Positions 7,831 through 18,388 of a stretch of DNA of 64,000 bases are shown here, in pieces. The position numbers were made by a program, and so were the translations under genes. Numbering within the stretch: the stretch's first letter is position 1; every line of letters starts with the position of its first letter. The notes under the pieces are model-generated. The model saw only the letters and a list, made by a program, of their open reading frames with translations. It did not search any database and was not told the origin of the DNA. The stretch lies in the NCBI GenBank assembly GCA_028278145.1, contig JANQEV010000019.1, positions 1-64,000 of the forward strand, in the 5' to 3' direction. This DNA is from Chromatiales bacterium. Its GTDB lineage: Bacteria > Pseudomonadota > Gammaproteobacteria > Chromatiales > Chromatiaceae.

Positions 7831-8808
7831 TCAGGTGACCCCTGCGGTCTCGCGGATGGTCTCCAGGTTTATGGCCGGTTTGTACTCTGGCCTGGGGTCG
7901 GCGCGTCGGGTGAATTTCTTCAGGATACTCTCCAGGTTGGGGCGCTTCTCTGCTGGGGTCTCACCCGTGCCTATGCCGCCGCCAAACTCCAGAAACAGGT
8001 CGGTGCCGTTGTCCACCAGACTCTGCATACAGCCTACCCAGTTCACCGGATGGAACAGCTGGAAGAAGAGACGGGAGCGAATGCTATCGGCATCATCGGC
8101 GTGGAAGTCACCAGTGAAGTTGGAGGCTACCTTGATCTTGGGAGAGGCAAACTCCACCTGCTTTAGTTCATCGCGGAAATGGCGCGCAGCGCTCACCATG
8201 TAATAGGTATGGAATGCGCCCTCGGTTTTCAGTCTTACCGCACGCTTTTTCGGATGGAGTTCGGCCATCTCTGCGGCCAGGGCATCCAGATCTGAACCGG
8301 CTCCTCCCACCACAGTCTGCTCAGGCAGGTTGAGGCCAGCGATACCACAGTAGTGCTTGTCGGACAGGGGCTGGGCTGTTTCCAGGTTTACGGTGAGGGC
8401 CAGCATCTCTCCCTCACCATGTTCGCCCATGAGTTCACCGCGCCTGGATACCAGGCGCAGGGCGTCTGCAAAGCTAAGTGATTCTGCCGCTACCAGTGCT
8501 GAGTACTCTCCCAGACTATGACCGGCAGCTGCGACAGGCACCAACGGTTCTTCAGCCAGCTCCCGGTATAGTGTTAGGCAGGCGATATGATGAGTCAGCA
8601 GCACGGGCTGTGTATAGCGGGTGAGGTTTACCTGATCCTGGGGATCTTGGAAGGAGAGCTCTGCCATGTCATAACCCAGTACATCACTGGCCTCCTGATA
8701 GATCTGCCGTACTGACTCGAATTCAGCATGCAGGTCACTGCCAATGCCTGGGTATTGTGAGCCCTGGCCGGGAAAGATAAATACTGAGCGTGGTTCTGGG
8801 TTGGACAT
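7831..8808 (-). CDS. ACP S-malonyltransferase-like protein (FabD fold)
   Basis: The start at 8808 is preceded by AGGAG and gives 325 residues. An earlier in-frame start at 8880 would add an unlikely basic leader. FabD hallmarks are present: the FPGQGSQ oxyanion loop, nucleophile Ser98 in GHSLGE, Arg123 for the malonyl carboxylate and catalytic His200 in EGAFHTYYM. The C-terminus is unusual, with EFGGGIGTGET where FabD has a GPG turn. It lies with a PEP-mutase-like gene rather than with fabH, fabG and acpP, so it is probably a second acyltransferase for a separate pathway rather than the housekeeping FabD. That is inference from context. Confidence 0.75.
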   Translation of the reverse strand: MSNPEPRSVFIFPGQGSQYPGIGSDLHAEFESVRQIYQEASDVLGYDMAELSFQDPQDQVNLTRYTQPVLLTHHIACLTLYRELAEEPLVPVAAAGHSLGEYSALVAAESLSFADALRLVSRRGELMGEHGEGEMLALTVNLETAQPLSDKHYCGIAGLNLPEQTVVGGAGSDLDALAAEMAELHPKKRAVRLKTEGAFHTYYMVSAARHFRDELKQVEFASPKIKVASNFTGDFHADDADSIRSRLFFQLFHPVNWVGCMQSLVDNGTDLFLEFGGGIGTGETPAEKRPNLESILKKFTRRADPRPEYKPAINLETIRETAGVT

Positions 8809-8990
8809 GGGTTTGGGTCTCCTGTTGCTACGCCGGGGAGCATAGACATTATCGCGTTTGGTAACAAGACCCATAGTCACAAAACCGTCACAATGTAAGG
8901 TTGATTCTATTGAGCCGGATCATGGCAAACTGCTCCCTGGCTTGGGTAGACTGATGGTGAAGATGTTGTGGTTTTATTTAGGAGGATACT

Positions 8991-9215
8991 ATGGCAGAAA
9001 GATTGTTACTCTTGCCGAGCGGGGAGTACGGCAGAATTCGTTTGGTTAAGGTCCCGCATGATGTGGATGAGCATGAGGCTTTCCGCCATACAACCGGGGT
9101 TATCGCTGCAGTAGAGGAGTCAAAACCTGATCACTCTCTGGAGGATATCGAGGATGCACTGGAGGAACACGGCTTTCAACTGGTGAATTTTATCCTGGGT
9201 CCGGAGTTGAGTTGA
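8991..9215 (+). CDS. Small conserved-looking protein of unknown function
   Basis: This is a 74-residue acidic protein behind a near-perfect AGGAGG ribosome-binding site, 8 bases before the ATG. I do not recognise the family. It begins with a short hydrophobic strand-like stretch (ERLLLLPSGEYGRIRLVKV), continues with charged helix-prone sequence (EDIEDALEEHGF) and ends in a hydrophobic strand (QLVNFILG). It has no cysteine, signal peptide or membrane helix, so a small cytoplasmic alpha/beta domain is likely. It is divergent from the FabD-like gene, and a palindrome-rich region of about 370 bases follows. Confidence 0.6.
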   Translation: MAERLLLLPSGEYGRIRLVKVPHDVDEHEAFRHTTGVIAAVEESKPDHSLEDIEDALEEHGFQLVNFILGPELS

Positions 9216-9373
9216 TACTAAATAGGGAGTAATGCTGACTTTACAGAATAACTTGAGTTTCCTGCCAAGAAAGAATATTTCTTGAGATATCGCATCAGCG
9301 CTGGTTCTGTATCTACACCGTACGTGCGTATAGTTGCCGTGCTGGTCGCATCTACTTGTGTATCTTCCAATAG

Positions 9374-9416
9374 ACACAAAATGCATTTGTGTATCACAGG
9401 ATATTGCATGTGATAC
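9374..9416. repeat. Two overlapping inverted repeats
   Basis: Positions 9374-9392 form a palindrome with 7-base arms (ACACAAA and TTTGTGT around ATGCA). Positions 9391-9416 form a second with 8-base arms (GTATCACA and TGTGATAC around a 10-base centre), sharing its first two bases with the previous one. They lie in the gap at 9216-9587 between the small unknown gene and ampG. They may be protein-binding dyads or part of a larger extragenic element; no T-run follows, so a terminator is unlikely. Confidence 0.55.
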
Positions 9417-9433
9417 GGTAAGCCTATAGACAA

Positions 9434-9516
9434 GTAGGCCGGGATAAGCCTGGCGTTCCCGGCAAAACGACAGATCCGGTCAATTGCCAGAAACGCTGTC
9501 GCTTATTCTGGCCTAC
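9434..9516. repeat. Inverted pair of REP-like extragenic palindromes
   Basis: Two copies of a REP-type motif (GTAGGCCgGgATAAGC, then a CCCGGCA end) lie head to head: copy one at 9434-9464 on the plus strand, copy two at 9485-9516 on the minus strand as GTAGGCCAGAATAAGCGAC. Each copy can fold on itself, and the pair can form a larger cruciform. This matches the familiar bacterial consensus of a GTAGGCCGGAATAAGC head with a CCGGC tail. No other copy was seen in the window. The rest of 9216-9587 holds only the dyads at 9374-9416 and presumably the ampG promoter. Confidence 0.75.
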
Positions 9517-9587
9517 GGTCTATTGCATAGGGATCGGTTTGGTTGCGACATGAATAACGAGAGTGCAGATCTACAGATGATAGGATT

Positions 9588-11141
9588 ATGCAGAATCTGA
9601 GCGCACGGCCGGGCTGGTTGGAAACCCTGCGTGCCTATCGCCATCCACGTGTAGTCACCATGCTGTTTCTCGGTTTCTCTGCCGGATTACCGCTGTTGTT
9701 GATTTTTTCCACCCTGTCGCTCTGGCTGCGTGAAGCCGATGTGAGCCGTTCCACTGCTACCTATTTCAGCTGGGCCGCCCTGGGCTACTCGTTTAAGTTT
9801 GTGTGGGCCCCCATTATCGACAAGATGCCACTGCCAGGATTGACCAGATTACTGGGCCGGCGTCGTTCCTGGCTCTTCGTGGCGCAGGGCGCAATTATCA
9901 CTGCCATCCTGTGGATGGCCTTTACCAATCCCGTAGATAATCTCACTCCTATGGCGCTGGCGGCAGTGATGCTGGGTTTTTCATCTGCCACCCAGGATAT
10001 CGTTATAGATGCCTATCGCATTGAATCGGCCGAGAGCAGGATGCAGGCCCTGATGTCTTCCGCCTATATCGCCGGTTACAGGATAGGTATGTTGGTGGCA
10101 GGGGCGGGAGCGTTGAAGCTGGCGGCCTGGTTTGGCGGTGATGTTGGATATGATTATACAGCCTGGAGAGGCGCCTATATCTGGATGGCAGTCGCCATGG
10201 GAGTAGGGGTGGTTACCACGCTGGTGGTGTCTGAGCCTGAGGTGGAGCAGAAAGAGAGTCGCTACCTGAATAGCCTGCAGGACTATATTCGTTTTCTCGC
10301 GCTGTTTCTGATAGCTGTTACTACCTTCATCCTGACCTTTGTCTATTCCGCGCCACTGGTGGAAACACTGAAGCAGGCCCTGGGTGGTGTCTTGGGTGAG
10401 CATGCCCTGACCGGATTTATTGCAGAGCTTGTGCGCCTGGTGTTGGCTCTGTTGGTCGCTGGAGCAGCGGCACGCATTGCCATCTCGATCGGGGTCGCCA
10501 GGCACGAGGTATTGCAGGAGACCTATGTGGAACCCATGGCGGATTTTTTTCGACGCTATGGCCGTCTGGCCCTGTTGATCCTGGTATTGGTAGGGTTCTA
10601 TCGGGTATCTGATATCGTGCTGGGTGTAATCTCCAATGTGTTCTATCAGGATATGGGATTTACCAAGCACCAGATTGCCGACATCACCAAGACCTTCGGT
10701 CTGGTGATGACCATCCTGGGTGGATTCCTTGGGGGCGGTCTGGCTCTGCACTATGGAGTTATGCGGATACTGTTCCTGGGCGCGGTGCTTTCTGCTGCGA
10801 CCAATCTGCTGTTTCTCCTGCTGGCCAAGTCAGGTGCCAATGTGTCTCTTCTGATACTGGTTATTGCTGCAGACAACCTGAGTGCTGGCCTGGCCAGCGC
10901 CGCGTTTATCGCCTATCTCTCCGGTCTAACCCATATCTCCTTCACTGCCTTCCAGTATGCAGTGTTTAGCTCTCTCATGACTCTATTTCCTAAATTGTTG
11001 GGCGGCTACTCTGGCACCATTGTGGACTCCATAGGCTATTGCAGTTTCTTCCTCATTACTGCCGCTCTGGGCGTGCCAGTATTGTTGTTGGTGTATCTGG
11101 CAGGGCGCTATATGCCGGTAGCAGAGAGACAGGATATTTGA
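9588..11141 (+). CDS. ampG: AmpG-family muropeptide MFS transporter
   Basis: The 517-residue major facilitator protein resembles AmpG from its first helix (MLFLGFSAGLPLLLIFSTLSLWL) through WAPIIDKMPLP and the LGRRRSW loop to GFSSATQDIVIDAYRIE, a strong AmpG signature. It should import GlcNAc-anhydromuropeptides from the periplasm for recycling. A central hydrophilic and hydrophobic insert near 225-330 is usual in the long forms, which have about 14 helices. The ribosome-binding site is AGGA before 9588. The next genes, mlaC and murA, also serve the envelope, but a 138-base gap makes a separate promoter likely. Confidence 0.85.
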   Translation: MQNLSARPGWLETLRAYRHPRVVTMLFLGFSAGLPLLLIFSTLSLWLREADVSRSTATYFSWAALGYSFKFVWAPIIDKMPLPGLTRLLGRRRSWLFVAQGAIITAILWMAFTNPVDNLTPMALAAVMLGFSSATQDIVIDAYRIESAESRMQALMSSAYIAGYRIGMLVAGAGALKLAAWFGGDVGYDYTAWRGAYIWMAVAMGVGVVTTLVVSEPEVEQKESRYLNSLQDYIRFLALFLIAVTTFILTFVYSAPLVETLKQALGGVLGEHALTGFIAELVRLVLALLVAGAAARIAISIGVARHEVLQETYVEPMADFFRRYGRLALLILVLVGFYRVSDIVLGVISNVFYQDMGFTKHQIADITKTFGLVMTILGGFLGGGLALHYGVMRILFLGAVLSAATNLLFLLLAKSGANVSLLILVIAADNLSAGLASAAFIAYLSGLTHISFTAFQYAVFSSLMTLFPKLLGGYSGTIVDSIGYCSFFLITAALGVPVLLLVYLAGRYMPVAERQDI

Positions 11142-11279
11142 ACCGAATACCATTTCTATAGACTTATGGCAGTTTTTTGTTGCGTTACGGCCAGCATAGG
11201 GGCAAAATCGTCCGCCCCCTAGGGATAATGTCAGGGATTAGGTGTTTTTTAGGGATTAATTTAGCTGAGGTGCAGGTCA

Positions 11280-11891
11280 ATGGTACGCAATAATCTTCTT
11301 CGTTCGCTGGTGGTTTTCGGGCTGCTGTTTTGGGCTCAGTCAGTTGTGGCCGTCACCGATCCACAGCTCCTGGTCAAGAAGACCACGGAGCAGGTTTTGA
11401 AAGAGATTAAGGCCAGGAAACAGGAGCTGAGCGATAATCCGGGTCGGATCTATCCTCTGATCGACAATATCCTGTTGCCGCGTTTCGACTTTAACCAGAT
11501 TTCACGTCTGGTGCTGGGTAAACACTGGAAGCAGGCCACCAAACAGCAGAAGAAGTCTTTTATTAAGGAGTTTCGTGAACTTCTGGTGCGGACCTACGCC
11601 ACTGCACTGCTGAACTACTCAGGGCAGGAGATAAAGTATCCACCCATGAAATCCAAGCCCGATGCCAAGAAGGTCAAGGTCAAGACCAAGGTGAAGGATG
11701 CAGGAGCAGGAGCGGTTCCCATTGATTACAGTCTCTATCTGCGTAAGGATGATTGGAAGGTGTATGACGTGACCATAGACGGGGTCAGTCTGGTTTCCAC
11801 CTATCGCACCAATTTTAATTCCCAGATAAGGCGGCATAAGCTTTCTGGTCTGATCTCGAATATCAAACTGAAGAATTCCAAGGGCAAGTAG
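11280..11891 (+). CDS. mlaC: Phospholipid-binding periplasmic protein MlaC
   Basis: The 203-residue product has a signal peptide (residues 1-24, cut near VVA/VTD) and an MlaC/Ttg2D body: KARKQELSDNPGRIYPLIDNILLPRFDF, then WKQATKQQKKSFIKEFRELLVRTYATAL. MlaC carries phospholipids between the outer and inner membrane for the Mla pathway. In other gammaproteobacteria it follows mlaFED and precedes mlaB, ibaG and murA. Here it keeps its place before murA, but mlaFED, mlaB and ibaG are absent. Three AGGGAT(T)A repeats at 11221-11258 lie just upstream and may mark its promoter region. Confidence 0.88.
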   Translation: MVRNNLLRSLVVFGLLFWAQSVVAVTDPQLLVKKTTEQVLKEIKARKQELSDNPGRIYPLIDNILLPRFDFNQISRLVLGKHWKQATKQQKKSFIKEFRELLVRTYATALLNYSGQEIKYPPMKSKPDAKKVKVKTKVKDAGAGAVPIDYSLYLRKDDWKVYDVTIDGVSLVSTYRTNFNSQIRRHKLSGLISNIKLKNSKGK

Positions 11892-11960
11892 GCTTCAGTG
11901 GTGTGACGGGGGTGACTCTGGACCTGGAATATGTCCAGGCTGTGTGATCTTAGCTCTAAA

Positions 11961-13324
<1,364 letters not shown>

Positions 13325-13386
13325 GTAGCATCCGTCCAGAAACACCGTTTAAACAGCGAAGGTCGCATAGGACTTAAAAAAAGAAA

Positions 13387-13414
13387 CGCTATGTTAATCA
13401 ACGTTAACTTAGCG
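13387..13414 (+). promoter_or_regulatory. Hairpin or operator-like inverted repeat between murA and hisG
   Basis: Two 11-base arms (CGCTATGTTAA and TTAACTTAGCG) match with one mismatch around a 6-base loop. The dyad lies 63 bases after murA and 48 before hisG. With no T-run it is more likely an operator, an mRNA-processing hairpin or a 5' structure for hisG than a terminator. The function is unknown. Confidence 0.4.
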
Positions 13415-13461
13415 CTCTTCGTGGTTAATATTGGACTCTGGATGAAGGCTGGTAACCTCAG

Positions 13462-14109
13462 ATGACTTTTGAAAAACCTATCACTATCGCTCTATCCAAA
13501 GGGCGCATCTTCAAACAGACACTGCCGCTGCTGGCTCATGCCGGCATTGAGCCCCTGGATGACCCGGAAACCAGCCGCAAGCTGATCCTGGACACCAATC
13601 ATCCAGAAGTAAAACTGGTTACCATCCGTGCTACCGATGTGCCCACCTACGTGCAGTGGGGGGCGGCAGATCTGGGAGTGGCCGGCAAAGATGCCCTGAT
13701 GGAGCATGGTGGTGATGGTCTGTACGAACCACTGGATCTGCAGATCGCCAAATGCCGTCTTATGGTAGCCGGGAGCCCGGATGCGGATATCAGCCGCAAC
13801 CGCTTGCGGGTTGCTACCAAGTATGTGAATTCTGCCAGGAGCTACTTCTCTTCCCGTGGCCAACAGGTCGAGATAATCAAGTTGTATGGTTCCATGGAGC
13901 TGGCACCCTTGGTTGGGTTGGCTGATCTGATTGTGGATCTGGTGGAGAGTGGTAATACACTGAAGGCCAATGGGTTGGTGCCGCTGGAGCATGTGGCAGA
14001 TATCAGTTCCCGTCTGGTGGTAAATAAGGCATCCTGGAAGATGAAGCACACCACTGTGATGAGCCTGTTGCAGGCATTACGCGAGGCGGTTAATCAGCAG
14101 GAAATATAA
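13462..14109 (+). CDS. hisG: ATP phosphoribosyltransferase, short form
   Basis: The 215-residue product is the short HisG that lacks the C-terminal regulatory domain and normally works with HisZ, which is not in this window. It couples ATP and PRPP in the first step of histidine synthesis. Signatures include [15 protein letters not shown] at the N-terminus and the PRPP loop in [18 protein letters not shown]. hisD follows after 16 bases, so the two are cotranscribed. Confidence 0.95.
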   Translation: MTFEKPITIALSKGRIFKQTLPLLAHAGIEPLDDPETSRKLILDTNHPEVKLVTIRATDVPTYVQWGAADLGVAGKDALMEHGGDGLYEPLDLQIAKCRLMVAGSPDADISRNRLRVATKYVNSARSYFSSRGQQVEIIKLYGSMELAPLVGLADLIVDLVESGNTLKANGLVPLEHVADISSRLVVNKASWKMKHTTVMSLLQALREAVNQQEI

Positions 14110-14125
14110 GGTACCGGTGAGGGCG

Positions 14126-15427
14126 ATGGCAGAGATCAGAACACTAACTACAAGTGATGCCGGATTTGATGGTCAGTTGGAAGAACTTCTGGCCTGGGAG
14201 GCGGTGTCGGATACCGGTGTACAGGATACAGTGGCCGGTATCATAGCTGACGTGCGGGCGCGGGGGCATGCTGCTTTGGCAGAGTATACCTCGCGTTTTG
14301 ATGGCTGGGAGGTGCAGAGCGTCGCTGCCATGGAGGTGGATCATGCCAGGCTGGAGCAGGCCTGGAATAGTCTGCCGGAAGAGAAAAGGTCTGCCCTGCA
14401 GCATGCTGCCGAGCGTATCCGCAGTTATGCTGAACGCCAGAAGATGGAGTCATGGAATTACACTGAAGCAGATGGGACCGTGCTGGGGCAGCAGGTTACT
14501 CCCCTGGATCGGGTCGGGCTGTACGTGCCAGGTGGAAAAGCCGCCTACCCTTCATCGGTGTTGATGAATGCCATTCCGGCCAAGGTGGCAGGGGTGCCGG
14601 AACTTATAATGGCGGTGCCCACCCCCGGTGGAATCCTGAATGAACTGGTACTGGCCGCGGCCCACGTCAGCGGTGTGGATCGGGTGTTTACCATGGGTGG
14701 CGCCCAGGCGGTGGCGGCACTGGCCTATGGTACAGAGACCATCCCCATGGTGGATAAGGTGGTGGGCCCGGGTAATATCTACGTGGCTACAGCCAAGCGT
14801 GCGGTATTTGGCCAGGTGGGGATAGATATGGTGGCTGGTCCCTCGGAGATCCTGGTGATCTGTGATGGCAAGACCGATCCTGACTGGGTGGCCATGGATC
14901 TGTTCTCCCAGGCTGAGCATGACGAGGACGCCCAATCCATCCTGATCTGTCCGGACCAGGATTTTCTGCGTGAGGTGCATGAGAGCATCGAACGCCTGCT
15001 GCCCACAATGGAACGAGAGGCTATCATCACTACTGCTTTGCGTGAGCGTGGCGCCATGATCTCCTGCCGGGACCTGGATGAGGCATGTGAACTGGCGAAT
15101 CGCATTGCACCAGAGCATCTGGAACTGTCGGTGGAAGATCCCATGTCCCTAGTGCAGAAGATAAGGCATGCTGGGGCAATCTTTATGGGACGTTACACTT
15201 CAGAACCCTTGGGTGATTACTGCGCAGGTACCAATCATGTGTTGCCCACATCGCGTACGGCCAGGTTTTCATCCCCCCTGGGTGTTTATGATTTCCAGAA
15301 ACGCTCCAGCCTGATAATGGTCTCAGAGCAGGGCGCTGATACCTTGGGGCGTACTGCCTCGGTGCTGGCGCGAGGTGAGGGGCTGACTGCCCATGCACGG
15401 GCTGCCGAATACCGGCTCAAGTCTTGA
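14126..15427 (+). CDS. hisD: Histidinol dehydrogenase
   Basis: HisD oxidises L-histidinol to L-histidine in two NAD+-dependent steps with a zinc ion. The product of about 433 residues shows [17 protein letters not shown], the [14 protein letters not shown] nucleotide segment, GPSEILVI and the [11 protein letters not shown] zinc and catalytic region. Start choice is between ATG at 14126 and GTG at 14117, three codons apart; the ATG gives the more usual N-terminus. The gene is the middle member of hisGDC. Confidence 0.96.
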   Translation: MAEIRTLTTSDAGFDGQLEELLAWEAVSDTGVQDTVAGIIADVRARGHAALAEYTSRFDGWEVQSVAAMEVDHARLEQAWNSLPEEKRSALQHAAERIRSYAERQKMESWNYTEADGTVLGQQVTPLDRVGLYVPGGKAAYPSSVLMNAIPAKVAGVPELIMAVPTPGGILNELVLAAAHVSGVDRVFTMGGAQAVAALAYGTETIPMVDKVVGPGNIYVATAKRAVFGQVGIDMVAGPSEILVICDGKTDPDWVAMDLFSQAEHDEDAQSILICPDQDFLREVHESIERLLPTMEREAIITTALRERGAMISCRDLDEACELANRIAPEHLELSVEDPMSLVQKIRHAGAIFMGRYTSEPLGDYCAGTNHVLPTSRTARFSSPLGVYDFQKRSSLIMVSEQGADTLGRTASVLARGEGLTAHARAAEYRLKS

Positions 15428-15497
15428 GCCAAGAGCTGGATAATTGATTTATTAATAGCATCATTGTTCTGAAGAACTGTATAAATAGAGACATCCT

Positions 15498-16589
15498 ATG
15501 GATAAACAGACGATCAATGAATTGGTGGAGCGCTGGGTCAGACCAGAGATACGGGAACTAAGCGCCTACCATGTGCCGGATGCATCCGGGCTGATCAAGC
15601 TGGATGCCATGGAAAACCCCTACACCTGGTCGGAGGAACTACGCAGCGAATGGCTGGAGCTGTTGCGGGGGGTGGACGTAAACCGTTATCCAGATCCCCA
15701 GGCTACGGCAGTCACTGCTGCCCTGAAACAGAGTATGGGGGTGCCGGAGAGGGCCCGCTTGTTGTTGGGTAATGGCTCTGATGAAATTATCCAGATGCTG
15801 GCCATGACCCTGGGTGGGCCTGGGCGCACGATCCTGACGGTAGAGCCAGGGTTTGTCATGTACAACATGATTGCCAAATTTGTGGGCATGGAATATGTAG
15901 GGGTGTCACTGCGTAGTGATGACTTCGGTCTGGATGCACCGGCCCTGCTCCAGGCTATTGATCAACACCAGCCGGCATTGGTGTTTCTGGCCTATCCCAA
16001 CAACCCAAGTGGCAACCTGTTCAATGAGCAGGAACTGGTACAGATTATTCAGGCCGCCCCCGGAGTGGTGGTGATTGACGAGGCCTACGCCCCGTTTACC
16101 GATGCCAGCTTTATGTCCCGGGTGATGGATTATTCAAATATTCTGGTGATGCGAACCGTTTCCAAGATGGGGCTGGCCGGTTTGCGCCTGGGTCTGCTTG
16201 TGGGTGCGCCGGAGTGGATTGAGCAGATAGACAAGACCCGTCTACCCTACAATATCAACGTCCTTACCCAGGCCTCAGCAGAGTTTGTATTGGGTCATCA
16301 GGAGATGTTTGATCGCCAGACCAGTGAGATTAGACAGCAACGTGCTGCGCTGTTCAGTGCCTTGCAGTCTATAAGCGGGATTACTCCCTTTCTCAGTGAA
16401 GCTAATTTTATCCTGGTGCGGATGCCGCAAGGCAGGGCTAAGGAAATCCACTCTGCGCTGCGTGATCGAGGTGTGCTGGTGAAATGCCTGGATGGTGCTC
16501 ACCCGCTGTTAAGTGATTGCCTGCGGATAACGGTGGGAACGCCAGATGAGAACCGGTTGTTGTTAATGGAGCTGGCTGCAGTGTGCTGA
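15498..16589 (+). CDS. hisC: Histidinol-phosphate aminotransferase
   Basis: HisC is a PLP enzyme that transaminates imidazole acetol-phosphate to histidinol-phosphate. The 363-residue protein has the PLP lysine Lys223 in SKMGLAGLRLG, the AYPNNPSGN motif at 165-173 and IDEAYAPF at 193-200. It lies 70 bases after hisD. The hisG-hisD-hisC-algW order matches Pseudomonas, where later histidine genes are elsewhere. Confidence 0.95.
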   Translation: MDKQTINELVERWVRPEIRELSAYHVPDASGLIKLDAMENPYTWSEELRSEWLELLRGVDVNRYPDPQATAVTAALKQSMGVPERARLLLGNGSDEIIQMLAMTLGGPGRTILTVEPGFVMYNMIAKFVGMEYVGVSLRSDDFGLDAPALLQAIDQHQPALVFLAYPNNPSGNLFNEQELVQIIQAAPGVVVIDEAYAPFTDASFMSRVMDYSNILVMRTVSKMGLAGLRLGLLVGAPEWIEQIDKTRLPYNINVLTQASAEFVLGHQEMFDRQTSEIRQQRAALFSALQSISGITPFLSEANFILVRMPQGRAKEIHSALRDRGVLVKCLDGAHPLLSDCLRITVGTPDENRLLLMELAAVC

Positions 16590-16667
16590 TGGCTTATATT
16601 GATAAGGAGTAGAGGGTCTTGTTAATATTCCGCCCTGCATAACAATATGAAATTGAAGGAAGTTGAA

Positions 16668-17144
16668 ATGAAATCCATTGTTACCGGAATTGCCACAGCT
16701 CTGCTGCTGTCTGCGCCAACTGTTCAGGCGCAGGAAACCACAACAGAAGCGGTACCGGTAGTGTATTTCAATATGCCGTTTGGTGCTGCCATTACTCCGT
16801 CAGAGCCTACCTATGGTCTCAAGCTTGCGCAGGTGAGTAAGAGTCAAACCAGTGGAGTCAGCTTGTTCAATAACCGGCGTCCGGCACTGTTGGATTTCCA
16901 GTTACAGGGCGGTGAGATGAAAGCCCTCTCCATCAATGGCGTCAACACCCTGCAACAGCGCCTGGTGCATCACGCCGACGGTACCACCACAACCCAGAGC
17001 GATATCAACTGGAAGTATGTTGGTTGGGGTCTACTTGGTTTCGGTGCAGTCTGGTGGTGGTGCGAGGAGCAGGATTGGGATCTGTGCGGCGGTGATCACG
17101 ATAGCGACCCTGACCCTGTGGAGGAAGTGAGAGAAGATGTCTAA
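16668..17144 (+). CDS. Exported protein of unknown function with C-terminal membrane segment
   Basis: The start at 16668 follows a GGAAG ribosome-binding site and gives 158 residues. Residues 1-21 form a signal peptide (cleavage after VQA/QE). The middle is polar and beta-prone. Near the end WGLLGFGAVWWWCEEQDWDLC forms a short Trp-rich hydrophobic segment that may lodge in the membrane, followed by two cysteines and an acidic tail (DHDSDPDPVEEV). I do not recognise the family. It lies between hisC and algW, where Pseudomonas has no gene, and is convergent with algW. Confidence 0.6.
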   Translation: MKSIVTGIATALLLSAPTVQAQETTTEAVPVVYFNMPFGAAITPSEPTYGLKLAQVSKSQTSGVSLFNNRRPALLDFQLQGGEMKALSINGVNTLQQRLVHHADGTTTTQSDINWKYVGWGLLGFGAVWWWCEEQDWDLCGGDHDSDPDPVEEVREDV

Positions 17145-17230
17145 CAATATAATATTAGGCATATAAAAAACCGGGGGTACAGCCACCGTGTTTCATGCGT
17201 ACTTTATCCAGAGTAGGTCTGTGGTAAGTC

Positions 17231-18382
17231 TTATTTATCTTGCGGACGTTCCGCCACGGTAACTTCGGTTTTAAATTGTTTATTGTTTCGCCAGCCCATG
17301 ATCGCAACCTTGGTGCCTGGTGCCAGGGTGGCAATATAGTTAAGAATCTCATTGGCATTCTGTTGCTCCTGACCATTGATGCGGGAGATGACATCTCCCG
17401 GTTTTATTCCAGCCTGGTCGGCAGGGCCATTCTCCAGAACAGCTGATATCAGTACTCCAGTGGTCTGCTTTAGTTTGAAGGAAGCTGCTAGTTCCGGTGT
17501 CATATCCTGTCCCACCAGGCCCATCCATCCACGCACCATGCGACCGTATCGGAGTAGCTGACGCATAACTCCTTCTGCCAGTTTTACCGGTATGGCAAAA
17601 CCGATCCCGTGGGATCCGCCACTCTTACTGAAGATGGCGGTATTGATACCCACCAGGTCCCCGTGGGCATTAATGAGTGCGCCACCAGAGTTGCCAGGAT
17701 TGATTGCAGCATCGGTCTGGATAAAGTTCTCAAAGGTATTTATACCCAACTGGCTGCGTCCTGTGGCGCCAACTATGCCCATGGTAACGGTCTGTCCCAC
17801 ACCAAATGGGTTGCCTATGGCCAGAACCACATCACCCACCTGTAGCGCATTGGAGTCCCCAGCTTTGATTGCCGCAAGACCCTTGGTGCGGGTATTGAGG
17901 AGGGCCAGATCTGTATCTGGATCAGTTCCAACCACCTCTGCCTTCAGGGTGCGGCCATCGCTCAGAACTACCCGGATCTTTTCTGCATCCTTGATTACAT
18001 GGTTGTTGGTCATAATCAGGCCGTCACTGCTAATGATGACACCTGATCCCAAGCTGTTCTCCCGTTTGATCCTGGGCCTGGATTTCAGGCGCTCGCCAAA
18101 AAAGCGTTGAATTACCGGGTCGTCAAAATAGGGTTTGCTTCTTTGTACCAGCAGTTTGGTGGCATATACGTTGACCACCGATGGTGAGGCCTTTTTAACT
18201 GCCGAGGCGTAGGATGCTGGTCCAGGCGTAGTGGGTGGTGCCGGTGTTTGTGCTGGTGTAGGGATGTTGGTTAGAACATCAGGTGTGATGCTGTCTTTGA
18301 AAACAGATACGGCCAGGAAGGCAGCCGCCAATCCAGCCAGGGCAGAGGTAAGGGCAAAGATGAGGAATCTCTTGAGTTTCAT
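17231..18382 (-). CDS. algW: DegS/AlgW-like periplasmic serine protease
   Basis: This 383-residue protein has an N-terminal membrane anchor (residues 5-27), a Pro/Thr linker, a trypsin-like domain with His128, Asp158 and Ser232 (NPGNSGGA), and a single PDZ domain at the end. One PDZ plus an anchor is the DegS/AlgW layout; DegP has two. Such proteases sense misfolded outer-membrane proteins and cut the anti-sigma factor to release sigma-E. Its place after hisC is that of algW in Pseudomonas aeruginosa. A long inverted repeat abuts its start codon and may control it. It is convergent with the unknown exported protein gene. Confidence 0.9.
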   Translation of the reverse strand: MKLKRFLIFALTSALAGLAAAFLAVSVFKDSITPDVLTNIPTPAQTPAPPTTPGPASYASAVKKASPSVVNVYATKLLVQRSKPYFDDPVIQRFFGERLKSRPRIKRENSLGSGVIISSDGLIMTNNHVIKDAEKIRVVLSDGRTLKAEVVGTDPDTDLALLNTRTKGLAAIKAGDSNALQVGDVVLAIGNPFGVGQTVTMGIVGATGRSQLGINTFENFIQTDAAINPGNSGGALINAHGDLVGINTAIFSKSGGSHGIGFAIPVKLAEGVMRQLLRYGRMVRGWMGLVGQDMTPELAASFKLKQTTGVLISAVLENGPADQAGIKPGDVISRINGQEQQNANEILNYIATLAPGTKVAIMGWRNNKQFKTEVTVAERPQDK

Positions 18383-18388
18383 AGTGTA

